Shown: positions 1-10,872, numbered from the stretch's first letter. The stretch: DNA of 64,000 nucleotides from Astrothelium macrocarpum (GCA_021030915.1 JAGEMR010000057.1:1-64000), one strand, 5' to 3'. Notes: generated from the sequence alone by a model not told the origin. A program made the numbers and translations.

Positions 1-97
1 TATATTTATAAAATCAGATAATATATTTATAAAATCAGATAATATATTTATAAAATCAGATAATATATTTATAAAATCAGATAATATATTTATAAAA
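1..97. repeat. 21-bp AT-rich tandem repeat, about 4.6 copies
   Basis: A unit of 21 bases (TATATTTATAAAATCAGATAA) is repeated head to tail at 1, 22, 43 and 64, with a partial fifth copy from 85 that degenerates after TATATTTATAAAAT. The four full copies are identical, so the array is young relative to the mutations around it, or has been homogenised by slippage. It is cut by the window edge and its true copy number is unknown. It is not a telomere repeat. Confidence 0.9.
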
Positions 98-840
98 TAA
101 ATATAATATTTATTATATTTAAAATTCTGAAATCATAAAATTTGGAAATTATAAATGATATAAATATACCGTCATAAAAGATAATAATAATAATTATAAT
201 TCATTTTCGTGAATTAATTTATAAAACGTTTTTAATACGGCCTTATTTAAATATTTTTAATGATATAATATATTTAATCTTTTTAATATAATTTTATAAA
301 AATTCCTTTTTATCGGTATTATATCGATTTTATGATAAAATATTATATTTAAAGAATTTTTATCCCAATTTTATATATCAGTAAATATATAATAAAAGAA
401 TCAGAAAATAAATTAAATCAAAATATTTTCTAAATTCTATTTAATTATCTATTTTATTTCAAGAAAGATCAAAATTTTAAAATATATTAAAATAATTTTT
501 TTTTGATAATAATTCATTTAACGTATAATCCAATTCTTTCCAGATCAGATTTCTATAATATTATAAATAAAAATTCGTATCATTATATTAATAGAAAATA
601 TATTTTTTTTAAAAAATTTATTGATCTCATTTAAGAATATTTTCTTTTGTTATTTATTGAATAGATTTTTGTTTTTTTTATATTCATTCCGTGAGATTTA
701 TATTCCTTTTCAGCGTTTTGAAAGAATCGTGCGATCGTAGTCATACTTTCTAATAATAGGAACAATTAGAAGATTCTTTTGCAAATTTAGATCAGTAAAC
801 GCAGCCTCAATTGGAATCATATTCGTTGAGATATTGTAAT
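1..840. other. AT-rich, RIP-like decayed block
   Basis: The first ~700 bases are almost pure A/T with no believable reading frame; base composition returns to normal between about 700 and 900. The few remaining C residues sit mostly after T (TC) and the G residues mostly before A (GA), as in the interior of the transposon at 10.9-13.7 kb. This is what heavy RIP of a repeated sequence leaves behind. No terminal repeat or transposase relic could be recognised, so the parent element is unknown. It extends beyond the window's left edge. Confidence 0.75.
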
Positions 841-1455
841 AATAAGACGTAGAAGTTGAAATTTGGTGGGTGTGCGAGCTGCCGGGCCGTGCGCGCTGCA
901 GGGAAGACTCCTAAGCTCATGTCAACAAAACCTTTCAATGGCAGCCACACAACGTGAGAAGCTCAATCCTGGGTCGCAAGCATGCAGCGAAACAATGGAC
1001 GCTGACGAGCAGCTGATATAATTCGGAACTACCTATAGAAACGAGTTCGCCATTTTCGACGTGATGCACCTTAGACTAGACATCGCTCTCGTTAGGACCA
1101 CGATCCTGAGCATATCCGCAGATATGCCCTGCGAAATCATGCAATCTCATACCATTCATCCAACGACATTAAAATTTCTTCCTTTGCCTCGTTCCGACCG
1201 GCGTCGGGAATCGCGCCTGGCGCTCTGCTGCGGCTTACACGACGCTGCCGCCCTGAGAGCGGCCCATAATAAAAAGTCGGTGCTGAGCTACGTTGGCCAT
1301 ACTTTGCGCGCCGCCTCCACGGTATAGAAGAGATCGTTGGCCTGGGCGGGAGGTTTTCCTTCTCCAAAACCTCCGCTACCCACTACAATTCTACCTTGAC
1401 TATTAATATCCTCAACCGCTTCGAAGTTACTGTTATCTTGACTGGATTTTTCGCC

Positions 1456-2295
1456 ATGACCTCTGAAGGGACTGTTCTCATCACAGGCTGTAGCGATGGA
1501 GGATTGGGCTGCTCGCTGGCTCTTGTCTTTCAGCAACGGGGCTTTCGCGTTTTTGCTACAGCACGGCATACTGAAAAAGTGACTGAACTGAGAGGCTTTT
1601 CAAATGTGATTCTTTTAACGCTGGACGTTACGAAGACTTCCGAAATCACAAGCAAAGTCGAATATGTCACGAAGGAGACTGAAGGCACTTTGGACTACTT
1701 AATAAACAATGCAGGACATAACCATTTCATGCCTATACTAGACGAAAATCTTGAAGAAGTAAAGAAGCTTTATGAAACTAATGTAAGGGGCCCTTTGGCT
1801 GTTTTTCAAGCTTTCTCACCCTACGTAATCAGAGCTAAAGGAAGCTTCATAATCACTACTTCAATTGCAGGATACTCTAATGTCCCTTGGCTGGGTTTGT
1901 CTTCGCTTGCAATCCTTGTATATGAATACTCACCATCGAATCTAGGTACCTATTCTGCCTCAAAGAGGTCGCTTGAAATCAAAGCCGAAACTCTACGACT
2001 TGAAATGACGCCATTCGAGGCTAATGCTCTCTCAATTGTTACAGGTACTGTCAAATCGAATGGTCAGACCTATTTTGGAGACTGGGTCCTTCCTGAACAC
2101 TCTCTCTACGAGAATCGAACACATTATTGCGAATCGAATCCGTGGAGGTGATCATGTTCCACGCATGCATACAATGGAGTATGCAACAGCAGTAGTAGAC
2201 GAAATCATCACACGCACGCCACAAAATTCTAGTGTGGCTCACATGCAGATGTGACAAAGGCAACAATGACTCCATCCGTGCCATATGAAGCCCTG
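1456..2295 (+). pseudogene. AYR1-like short-chain dehydrogenase, pseudogene
   Basis: The translation shows a classical SDR: a TGCSDGGLG nucleotide-binding loop near residue 10, NNAG near 90, and YSASK as catalytic Tyr/Lys. It resembles the 1-acyl-dihydroxyacetone-phosphate reductase (AYR1) family of phosphatidic acid synthesis. A 51-bp intron (1895-1945, GT..TAG) rejoins ..NVPWLG to TYSASK; it is a multiple of three, so the frame stays open without splicing. The copy is broken. After ..PEHSLYE (about 2113) the frame shifts by one base and continues as IEHIIANRIRGGDHVPRM. Near 2223 a second shift leads into TKF-stop-CGSHADVTKATM, where family members have a Trp, giving a TAG. Three lesions in otherwise well-preserved coding sequence argue for a pseudogene rather than a sequencing slip. 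The ATG at 1456 is preferred because it is followed at once by the Rossmann strand. Confidence 0.8.
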
Positions 2296-2703
2296 GTAAG
2301 CCAGCTGAACGTAATTCTGTTCTCCTTGCATGGCTAAATGTGCTACACTATTAGGAACGCCAGGTACATGAAAGGCACAGGACTGGATACTTGGGAAAAG
2401 GCTGCTGATGTAGTCTGAGACTACCACTGTTGGCAGAATAGATGGCGTGGGTGCCTATCAACATCCTACTTAAGCTTAGTGGGTACATAGCCGTCTCTTC
2501 TTCCTCCGGAGGACTTGGACCTTGATCAGATCTTCATGAATTCGTTAACACAACTTCAACAGCTTTAGCCAGTCGAAATCATATAGAGTACAACACTTTC
2601 ATTCTAAATGGGCAGAGAAATGGCATGAGTGCGCATCAACGCGAACGAATGTGTCATGTTTGTATAGCATGTAATAACAAGATGTTCAGATTTCTACTTG
2701 GAA

Positions 2704-4541
2704 TTAGTTGGGAACTTTTGTACAGACCCAATATTTTAATTTATAACGCTCAGTTTCAAAGCCCAAACTTTCCAGCCCAAAAACATGCCTTGGCTTCTCG
2801 GTCGCCGAGTTCAACAACACCCGCCCGTTAATGGCTAGTGCTTTGTCGAGATCCTGGATACGGGTTTCAAAATCTACATTAGGTGAGTCCATTAAGTCTC
2901 CAGCAATGACTATCGTCAGTGTCCCTGGACTCGTCCTGGCAAGCACGTCGCTCATCTCGGCTGTGTGTATCCGTAGTCCCCCAAGCGCTCTCAGCGACGA
3001 TAGCTCAGCATAATTCTTTGAATTAATATTTGCTGGGTATTTTAATTTCGGATACGAATCGTTATTAGCCAGCCGTCCTTCGGATCCATAGTTCAGCCAA
3101 TATTGGAATGCTTGGCTGGACATCCGAGGGCTGAGTCTGTCTATTAAGGTGTCACGGAAGCTGGATCTAAACCCTTGCCCAAATAGTTTCTTCGCCTCAT
3201 CCCGGTCAAGTGCTTCGAATGTAGCAAGCTTCAGTTCTAGGAGATGGTTGTGCGCTGCGCTGGGGTCGACAGCATGAATTGACCTGGGCGCTTGAAGAGC
3301 GATAGAGAGAACGACATCGTCTAAGCCAGTAGGGGCGACGATGACATCATCAGACTTGATTGATAGAACGCGTAGGATCTCTATAACGTCGTCGGCACTA
3401 TAGCTCGTTAATTTCGGTTTCCTTCCTTTGGCAGGATACACTTCAGCCTCGTAGTAAGTCCGCTGATTATGGTTCTGGTAGTACACGCTGGGTAAAGGCA
3501 CATCGGGACGTTTAAAGCCTTCTGGCGCTGGCAAGAACGACGTCTGGACCGATGAGGCATCAAGCTGTGCAGATGACTCGTGCTTGCTGCATCCCATCCA
3601 GATGTAAAATGGGATCCTCAGACCAGGGAGCATAGCATTGCGTTTGTTGACACTGAGCCTTGTTCTGAAGCGGTACTCTAAATAGTCACGGCGTCCCCCA
3701 TCGAACATGACTCGATCCTGCTCAAACCAAGTCCGCCAGAAAGTACGATTAAGCCAAGTACAGTGACGGTCAAGAAAGCCACCAACATGGTCTCGCCTCA
3801 TAAATTCGACTTCGGTCTGGGCGTAGAAGTCCACGACTCCAACGATGCCTGTAACAGACAGAAGCGAAGCGGTCATGTCAATGACAGGGAAGAAGTCCGG
3901 GATCATAGTAAGGGAATAGCTCATTGTGATCAAATCAGCTCCCCTGCTCTCGTTCCCATCGAAGGCTTCGTAATCACGAAGATTGAAGTAGCGGCAGTCT
4001 ATGCAAATCACTTTGATATTCCTCCAGCCCAACCTGTCGAATCATGCTTGTGCGATCTTGAGCAAAGATGGAGTGAGATCGACAAGGTGGACTGTGCTGA
4101 AAAAGCTGGGAACATGCACATGCTTGCCCATCTGTTCGATATTCCAGCCAGTGCCACCACCAATCTACAAGAGCGAATTCAGTAACTGGGGAATGTCGAT
4201 AGCTGAGGAGGACAGACATCTACCCAGACCAGCTTGCGATTGGACTGCTTGTACTTCAATTGAGCCGCGACAAGCCGGATCATATCATCTCGTCCCCGCA
4301 GAAGGGAGGTCCAGGTCGTGTCGTAGGCACCTGCTTGGTATTCATAGAAGCTCTCGAGCGCATCCTGTTGAGCGCCGCTCCCATCGCCAGTATGTGGCTT
4401 GAGGAAGCTACTGTAAGCAAACTTTAGATATGACTGCAATGCTTCAAACATGGAGCCTAGTTTGGACTTGAGAAAAGCAGCAGTTCCTAAAATCGTCAGC
4501 AGCCAAAGCAGTGCGATGGAGACGGCAGAAGAAGCAAGCAA
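2704..4541 (-). pseudogene. BTA1-like betaine-lipid synthase, probably inactivated
   Basis: This resembles the fused enzyme that makes the phosphate-free lipid DGTS from diacylglycerol and S-adenosylmethionine. A hydrophobic N-terminus is followed by LESFYEYQAGAYDTTW and the SAM-binding motif DIGGGTGWNIEQ. The C-terminal half matches the BtaA-like DUF3419 domain (NHLLELKLA, MSSQAFQYW, LRIHTAEMSDVLARTSPGTL). A 53-bp intron at 4165-4217 joins VWVD to IGGGTGW. Between AQA and FDRLGWRN the frame hits TGA (4042-4044) where Arg (CGA) is expected, in unbroken coding sequence, so an intron does not explain it. Compared with my recollection of the family, more than 100 residues seem missing after the QYW motif, and a short segment near the C-terminus. 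With readthrough the product would be about 593 residues, short for this family. It overlaps the ankyrin ORF on the other strand by about 90 bp. Confidence 0.75.
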
Positions 4542-5256
4542 ACTCGATCACGGAGCAGACATTCATAAGACGCAACGATACTCATCAGCCACAGTGCTCC
4601 ACCTCGCAGCTGTGAAAGCTCCTGATCTCCTGATTGTAGAACTTCTTCTCGATCGCGGAGCAGAAGTCAACGTCCGCGATAATCATAATCGGAAGCCTCT
4701 CCATTGTTTCGCTACGAAACATCCCAAGCCTGAAGCCAACAAGTTTCTCTTAGACAATGGAGCTGCGATTAGTAGTCTGAACAGTTTTAGACGAGCAGCG
4801 TTGGACTTATCGATAGAATGCATGTGCGGTCGGTGTCAAGCTACCGCACAAGTCCTTCTCGAGCACGGCACTGCATTCAAGAGCGCAACAGAAAGGGGGC
4901 GTAAGAATCATCCAGAATTATCCCAAAACGATAATAAAATAGAGTCATTGCCTCAAATTGCGGCTTCCGCGAGTAATAAAATTTTTAGCATTGACACTGG
5001 TTGGCCAAATTCCCGGCCAGTGCGGGAGTCGACTTTGAATACTACGAACACTATAGCAAACAGCCGGTCTGTCAGTCAGAATCACGTGGGACTTATTCCT
5101 GATACTGAAGGAGAGAGTACTTCAGTAAATGACTCATTGTTAGAAGAGAAGCTGGGCATTAGAGGAGGAGCGCACATAATAAAGGAGCCTCCGGTGAAGA
5201 TGAGAGGTTTCGTTCGTGATTTCGTTAGACGTCGAGACATCGGAACTATTAGGTAG
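4450..5256 (+). CDS. ankyrin-repeat protein, possibly a fragment
   Basis: The 268-residue reading frame contains ankyrin repeats: LDHGADIHKT then ATVLHLAAV (residues ~32-55), LLLDRGAEVNVRDNHNRKPLHCFA (~65-88), FLLDNGAAISSLN and VLLEHGTAF. The second half is low-complexity and unlike any family I know. The first ~30 residues lie antisense to the 5' end of the betaine-lipid synthase copy and look non-ankyrin, so the true start may lie elsewhere or the gene may have lost its N-terminus. Ankyrin proteins of this kind are numerous and fast-evolving in fungi; no specific partner can be inferred. It sits in a segment where both neighbours are broken, so a decaying fragment is a real alternative. Confidence 0.5.
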   Translation: MEPSLDLRKAAVPKIVSSQSSAMETAEEASKLDHGADIHKTQRYSSATVLHLAAVKAPDLLIVELLLDRGAEVNVRDNHNRKPLHCFATKHPKPEANKFLLDNGAAISSLNSFRRAALDLSIECMCGRCQATAQVLLEHGTAFKSATERGRKNHPELSQNDNKIESLPQIAASASNKIFSIDTGWPNSRPVRESTLNTTNTIANSRSVSQNHVGLIPDTEGESTSVNDSLLEEKLGIRGGAHIIKEPPVKMRGFVRDFVRRRDIGTIR

Positions 5257-5856
5257 CAAGGGCAACATTTACCGTTGTAATACCGACCCTATGTTTCCAG
5301 CACAGCTTTCCGAAATAGTTATAGAGATCTCGGCTATCCCAATGTAGTAAGTAGCCATTTGCATGAATCAATTCTGGAAATACTGGATTTTCCTTTCCGG
5401 GTAAAATACTAAACGAAAGCCCGTGATAGATCCTACCGAAGCTGAAGCGGATAATACCAAAATGTTTAGTATTGCTTAAAACACGAAATACTCAGAAGCA
5501 CCAGCGCGAGTATGAGTAGTCCACTGAAAGGCCAAGCCCGTATCCTCAATGTTCGGAAAAACCTTTTCAGCTCCACGGTTCCAAACTGGATATGCGTAAT
5601 AGCTGGCAAGTTTAAGAAATTAGAGGACGTAGCAAAGAGGCCACTCGATCAGCTTCAGTCCTGATATAAACTGGGGTCTGCCCTGAATTAGCTATGAACG
5701 TCATGTTTGGTATCTCTATCGTTTCTACTGTTCTCCAAGTCATGAAACAACCTAGGTATCCGCATCTTAGAGAAATTGAGACCGTCACCGATCAACCTTG
5801 TAGAGGAGATACTTGCACGCGAAGTCAGTTGTCTCTGTGCAATGGACCTCACTACA
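5257..5856. other. intergenic, nothing recognised
   Basis: This stretch separates the decayed accessory segment from the GET3 gene. Only short frames without homology features are present. It lies downstream of both flanking genes, so no promoter is expected. Confidence 0.5.
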
Positions 5857-6991
5857 TTATGAAGGCGGCTGGAAAGGCTTTACGAGCATTTCGCTAAAAC
5901 TGTAATGCTTCGTGTCAGGCATCTTCTGTTTTTCGCAGATGTGCATGCATGCTTACCTCTCTAGTTTCTCCTTTCCCCTCACTTCCTCTACTAATAACGG
6001 CATCTTAACCACATTAAACTCATCATAAAGCTCTTCAATCTGATCCAAATACTTCTTCTGCATCTTCCTCCTTGCATTACACTGCTCACACGGGTTGTCC
6101 TTCTTCGGGAACAACAGCTGATTCACAACGATACTATGTGTATCAATCTCATAACTGCTCAGCTCCTGAATCATACGTTCCGTTTCGTACAAACTCAGGA
6201 ACTCCGGTATGCACACACACACAAACGTCGTCATATCCGCATTCTTGAATTGTCCATTTACCTCTGCAATCGTCGACCGTAGCGACTCCATCTTCTGTAG
6301 CACGTCATCCAGATTTTGACCGCCTGGCAGACCGCCACGAGCGCCAATGACGGAGTTTAGCATGGGGCCAAATTGCTGTGAGAGCTGGGAAAGCTTGGCG
6401 AGGGCCTTCTCCATAACTGTTGGGAATTGAAGAAAGCGGAGAGTGTGGCCTGTGGGTGCAGTGTCGAAGATGATGAGTTCGTAATCGAGGGATTTGACTT
6501 GCTTGAGGACTTCGGCGAAGGACATGGCTTCATCAACGCCAGGAATCTGGAAAAGCAATGCTCGTGAGCTACATCACATATTTAGGTAACAATTTGCGTA
6601 CGCTGAATGCCAGATCCTGCATCATGTTTCCCATGCCGCCTAGCTCTGCCATTGCATTTTGTGCATCGTCTCCTCCAGCAGCCAGCAAGTCTTGTATACT
6701 TCCGTTCGGATCAATCTCCATGGCGCTCAAGTTCGTAAAGCCATCTACCACTCTTGCGTCCTTGCCAAATTTCTGGTTGAATGCATCGCTCAGATTGTGT
6801 GCGGGATCGGTCGAGATGAGTAGGACGGACTTGCGATGCTTTGCTAACTGGATGGCGAGAGAACAGGAAGTGGTTGTTTTGCCTACACCACCCTTACCTC
6901 CCACGAATATCCAGCGAAGCGATTTCTGATCGAGAATGTTCTGGAGCGAAGGCTCCATGACATCGTCGTCTGCGTCTATTGTTGCGGCCAT
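5857..6991 (-). CDS. GET3: GET3 ATPase, tail-anchored protein targeting
   Basis: Get3 is the cytosolic ATPase that carries tail-anchored membrane proteins to the ER receptor Get1/Get2. Three exons (6991-6602, 6546-5957, 5899-5857) give 340 residues, the usual length. Residues 31-41 form the deviant P-loop GGKGGVGKTTT; 158-165 are switch II DTAPTGHT; 283-286 are the zinc-binding CEQC that bridges the dimer; GARGGLPGGQNLD lies in the client-binding region. Introns: 6547-6601 (GTACGC..CAG) joins DLAFS to IPGVDEAM; 5900-5956 (GTAAGC..CTGAC..CAG) joins KLE to SFSEMLVKPFQPPS and the stop. Without the last intron the frame would stop two codons further, losing the conserved C-terminus, so the third small exon is well supported. 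No defects are seen. Confidence 0.96.
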
Positions 6992-7467
6992 AGCTGGCTA
7001 GTTTTGTAGCTTAGTTTCTTGATGGAGAAGGCTTCTGAATGAAGAGAGTATTGTAAAGTCAAAGGCTCTTAGATACTCGTTTGAGATAACAATCTAGGAA
7101 CGAGATGGCTGCGGTTTCTTAATGTTGCATAGACTGTAAAACGTGGGCTGTAGGTCTGAAGGTGTCAGGTAGGCGCAACTGAATTGTATTTGACACCAAC
7201 GTCATCGCGTCGGCCTGGACTTACAGATCGGCGCCGGGACTATTAGCTATTAAATCTTATATTATTTTATGTCTTAGTATACTATGTTCAGTTCAAATAC
7301 ATGAGGTAAAATATCGATTCTTGTTAGAGACCTATCGTCTCTACGAGAATTCATGCAATCATCTGAGACCACGTTCTACGGTTTATTTCAAGTACATATA
7401 CTCCAGACTCAGTGTTCCTTCAGCTGAACGTTCTGACATTAGATTAATAGAAAAGCAGACGACAGTA
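6992..7467. other. GET3 promoter side / GCP3 3' region
   Basis: About 475 bp lie between the GET3 start codon and the possible last exon of the GCP3 gene; both genes run leftwards. The GET3 promoter must lie here. There is a locally AT-rich patch near 7240-7300. No RNA gene or specific motif was recognised. Confidence 0.4.
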
Positions 7468-7620
7468 TTAAAATAATTGACTATTTTCGCCACGGGATCT
7501 TACTAAAGGCAAAGCTAGTCGCACTTGGTATCTTAGGGCATCTCTGTCATCACTAGAAAACTCCGGACCAGAGAAGATTCAACCGTATACCTACGCCATG
7601 AACATTGCAATTTCTCAAGC

Positions 7621-10528
7621 TTACCGTGGCCCAGCGGCACCATCACTCTTACTCCTTTCACCCCTTTCTCCCACTTGCGGGGTCTCCAAAGGTTTCCCTT
7701 TTTCACCAATCTTGTGCTTGCTATCTCGATCTGCTGTTCGTCTTTTTCTTCGCACAGGCTTATAAACATCATTAAAGTTCATGACCACACCTAAGAAGCG
7801 CATGTCCACATCCGGCTGGTAAGCCAAGTCTCCAAGCAAGACATTGACCTTGGCTCTGAAATCTACCGAGAGAGATGCTAGACGAAATCGAAGGGCAGGC
7901 AGCATATCGTCCTCGTTTGCTGAGCTGATGGGAAATGGAGAGTCAGTGTCTCCGAACGGTTTCCGTTTGTCTTGAGGCGAGTTGAGCTCTTCTTCATCAC
8001 GTTCTGTAATACCCCATTTCCCTTCTGCTGTGCGTGTTTCGACGCGGGCGTTGAATTCTTGCCGTCGGGTAAACTCTGAAACAGAAAAAGAGTACAGTCC
8101 ATCCACGACGTCCTTGTATGCGAGCATGACTTTCAAAAGCTCATGAAGCTGGGACGTAAAGTCTGTTGTTGTAGATCCAAGCAGTCCCTTCCGTGTGATC
8201 GCCGTGAGATATTTTGTGTGGGCTGAAATCAAGTCATCAAGTGTACAGTCTGGCTTGTGAATTGCGGTCTGTAGCTGGTCCCAAGAGGATTCGATGACCT
8301 CAAAGAGAATGTAGTACTGTAGCTGGCATACAAAGTGGATCATCTCTGCAATGCAGCACCTGGCCCCCTTCCAGTCTTTGCCTAGTTTGTCATCAACCGC
8401 ACCCAAGACTCCTCTGGCGCCAGTCATGCATCTCCTCCAAGTACTACCAAGAGCAAACTCCACTCTCTTCACACGCCAGAGAAAGTTGAAAACCTTGAGA
8501 TATTGCTTAGAAGCCCATGGTGTGACAATGACGTCCACAGGCGCGTCAATCTTGTATTCTAGCGTAAAAACATCCCATCCGGTCTCGCCGTGCGAGAGCT
8601 CCAGCATGCGAGCATCAAGCCGGCGCAGAACATCGGCAGAGTCGTATTGCGCGTTTGAACTGCGGATTGCATGCTCCAGTTGTGCAGTAAGGGTATGTCT
8701 GTATTGGGAATTTGCCGGCCGATCAAGGTTGTTGGATAAGGATTCCATTAGTAATTGGATAAAGTCGCCCTGACCAAGTAAAATATATTTTTTAAGTGCT
8801 TTCAAATGTTCGAACAACATGAATTTCTCGGCCATGAGATGGGTCAGGCGAGCCATCGTTGACTTGTATGCCTCGTCAATTGAACTCTCCAAGGTTGCAG
8901 TATCTCCATATCGCAACTCTCGGGATGCATCTTTTGAGTAGCTCTCGACCCAGACAGAGTCGCCGCATCCGTATCGCAGGAAGTTTAAGCTCTTTCCAGT
9001 CAGGAACACTTTTTTGGCAAAGTCTTCAGACAGGATTGTTGGTATCATAGATTCGTTCAATCTGTATTTATCCTCCCATACACTCATTGCGCCGCCCTTT
9101 TCTTTCTGCCCCTCCTCGCCTTCCAGAGGTTCCTTTTGCTCCGAAACGAAAAATTCCTGGTAAGGATCAGACAGCTCCCCATCGTAAGTCCATTGTCGTA
9201 GCATATCGTAAAAAGGTCGTGTCACATGCGAAAGAAGTCGTTCAGCAAAATTAGAAACAAAAACGTCTCCATGAGAAGAAGAAAATGAGTGAATAAGTGA
9301 AATAAGTTCTCCACCCTTTTTGCCTGGATAATGATCAGCAGTCGGAATCACCACGACAATTATCACGACTAACCACGAGCTTTTTCAACAATCAAGCTCA
9401 TCAGTCGAAGGCCCATTGCTGCCTCTCTTGTCCAAATCACACAACGCTTCAGCGTCACACCTGCTTTTCCTAGCCCGTTCTTCGGCTGGGTCTCATCGAG
9501 CATCGCCAAAGCTCTCCGGATTTGGCCTTCAATCGTTGCGACAAGACCCAGGTAAGATCTTAGCTCTGTGCCGATAGCAGCACGTAGGCTTTGTCCTACA
9601 AGGCCGCCTTCTGAAGACTCGACAAACTCTGATAATCCTTTGTAAAGCAAGGATGGCTCCGCGAGGGTGTGAAGGAGACTTATTATTGGCACGGGCAACG
9701 TCGTGGGAAGCTTCAATGTACCCGGCGCTGTGAATTGGAGATTTGTCGAGGAAAGGCCTTGTAGGGTGAACGGAAGGTCTCGTAGTAAGGCCGATTCTGA
9801 CGGTTCTTGAACCATTCTTCTAAAGGGAGTGGTTTGAGCGTCATTCTTTGTACCTAATTCTTCACCATTGGCCTCCTCGTTTCTTTTTCCATTTCTCTTC
9901 TCAGGTCGTTCACGGGGTAATGGCCGTATGTGTTGAGTCTGCGATTCAGTTTGTATCCGTCTCAAGCCATCAGTAGAGAAGGCTTCGTTAAATGCCGGGC
10001 TATCAACGTTGTACTGACGGCCGCTGCCCATCTCTGATCCCTTTGGCGAATCAATATGTGGCTGACGGGCTCTATGAATATGGCTCAATGGGCTGCTTGC
10101 TTTGGACTCAGGTGTTCCACGAGGTTTTGGTGTTGCTCCATCAGAGAGCTGATACAGAAGGTAAAGAATTGCCCACTTTTGAGATAGGACCGGTTGAGAG
10201 AGTAAGCGGGAGTAAAGATTGGAAAAGCGCAATGCTTTGTCTGGAGAATTATTTTCGCGAATGACTATTTGGTTCTTGATTAGCTTCAAGTCGTTCCATG
10301 CGCAGTATAGGATGATTCACGCTTTTTCTTGATCAAGTCAGACGCATGATTGACATCTGCTACAACAGCAGGATCCTCTTGTCGATCTATTGTATCGCGC
10401 GCAGATTCCAACAAATTCTCAAAGCGCTCGTCTGCGGATGCTTCATCTTCGTTTGGATGCGCTATGAATTGCCGTTCCACAAGCTGAATAAGGGCCTTAT
10501 CTATGCGCTCTTCTTGAGAATTGGACAT
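7621..10528 (-). CDS. gamma-tubulin complex component GCP3/Spc98
   Basis: GCP3 (yeast Spc98, fission yeast Alp6) is a core subunit of the gamma-tubulin small complex that nucleates microtubules at spindle pole bodies. Exons 10528-10321, 10264-9374 and 9323-7621 give 933 residues. Diagnostic stretches are FSNLYSRLLSQPVLSQKWAI near the N-terminus, LLRDLPFTLQGLSS, NFAERLLSHVTRPFYDMLRQ (GRIP1), then in the GRIP2 part LHLMAEKFM-like helices, DVFTLEYKIDAPVDVIVTP and FNFLWRVKRVEFAL. Introns: 10265-10320 (GTGAAT..GCTAAT..TAG, weak donor) and 9324-9373 (50 bp). The frame ends in a run of charged residues at a TAA embedded in a GGTAAGC donor-like site. A further exon (7543-7468) joined by an 81-bp intron (7544-7624) would replace the stop with about 25 residues, so the C-terminus is uncertain. 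A transposon ends 135 bp upstream of the start codon. Confidence 0.93.
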
Positions 10529-10664
10529 TGGCGCGGCTGCTACTCATGGTTGATGGTGATTCAAGATCGTGGTGGAGTGGTCCGCCCGTCGCGTCTCGGG
10601 CGGAAGACGCGATGTTTGGTGATGTGGTGGTGTAGATGGCGGCCGCCTCGTTTTCCTCCCACTA

Positions 10665-10756
10665 CACTCGCGTGAAGGTTGGGCGTCCTCTCAGGCAGCC
10701 CCGCACGTCCGCACCCTCCGCACCACCAAATTTGTATGGGAACTTGGGATCAGCCA
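10665..10756 (+). repeat. left terminal inverted repeat, 92 bp
   Basis: It begins CACTCGCGTGAAGG directly after the TA target site and is identical for 92 bases to the reverse complement of 14064-14155. Weaker similarity continues inwards to about 10905, past the transposase ATG. It is GC-rich and contains many unmutated CpA sites, unlike the element interior. Confidence 0.95.
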
Positions 10757-10872
10757 GGCCACACAAATCTGGTGGTTGCTTTTTTATCTGTAATTCGTTC
10801 ATTCGATAATTTGATCATTTGATTTTCTAATTCGGTAATTTTGAAGCCGATTTTTATGATGATGAGGTCGAA

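Noticed and set aside
1..840. Telomere or subtelomere end
   Set aside because: No TTAGGG-type repeats; the 21-bp array is unrelated. AT-rich decay alone does not indicate a chromosome end.
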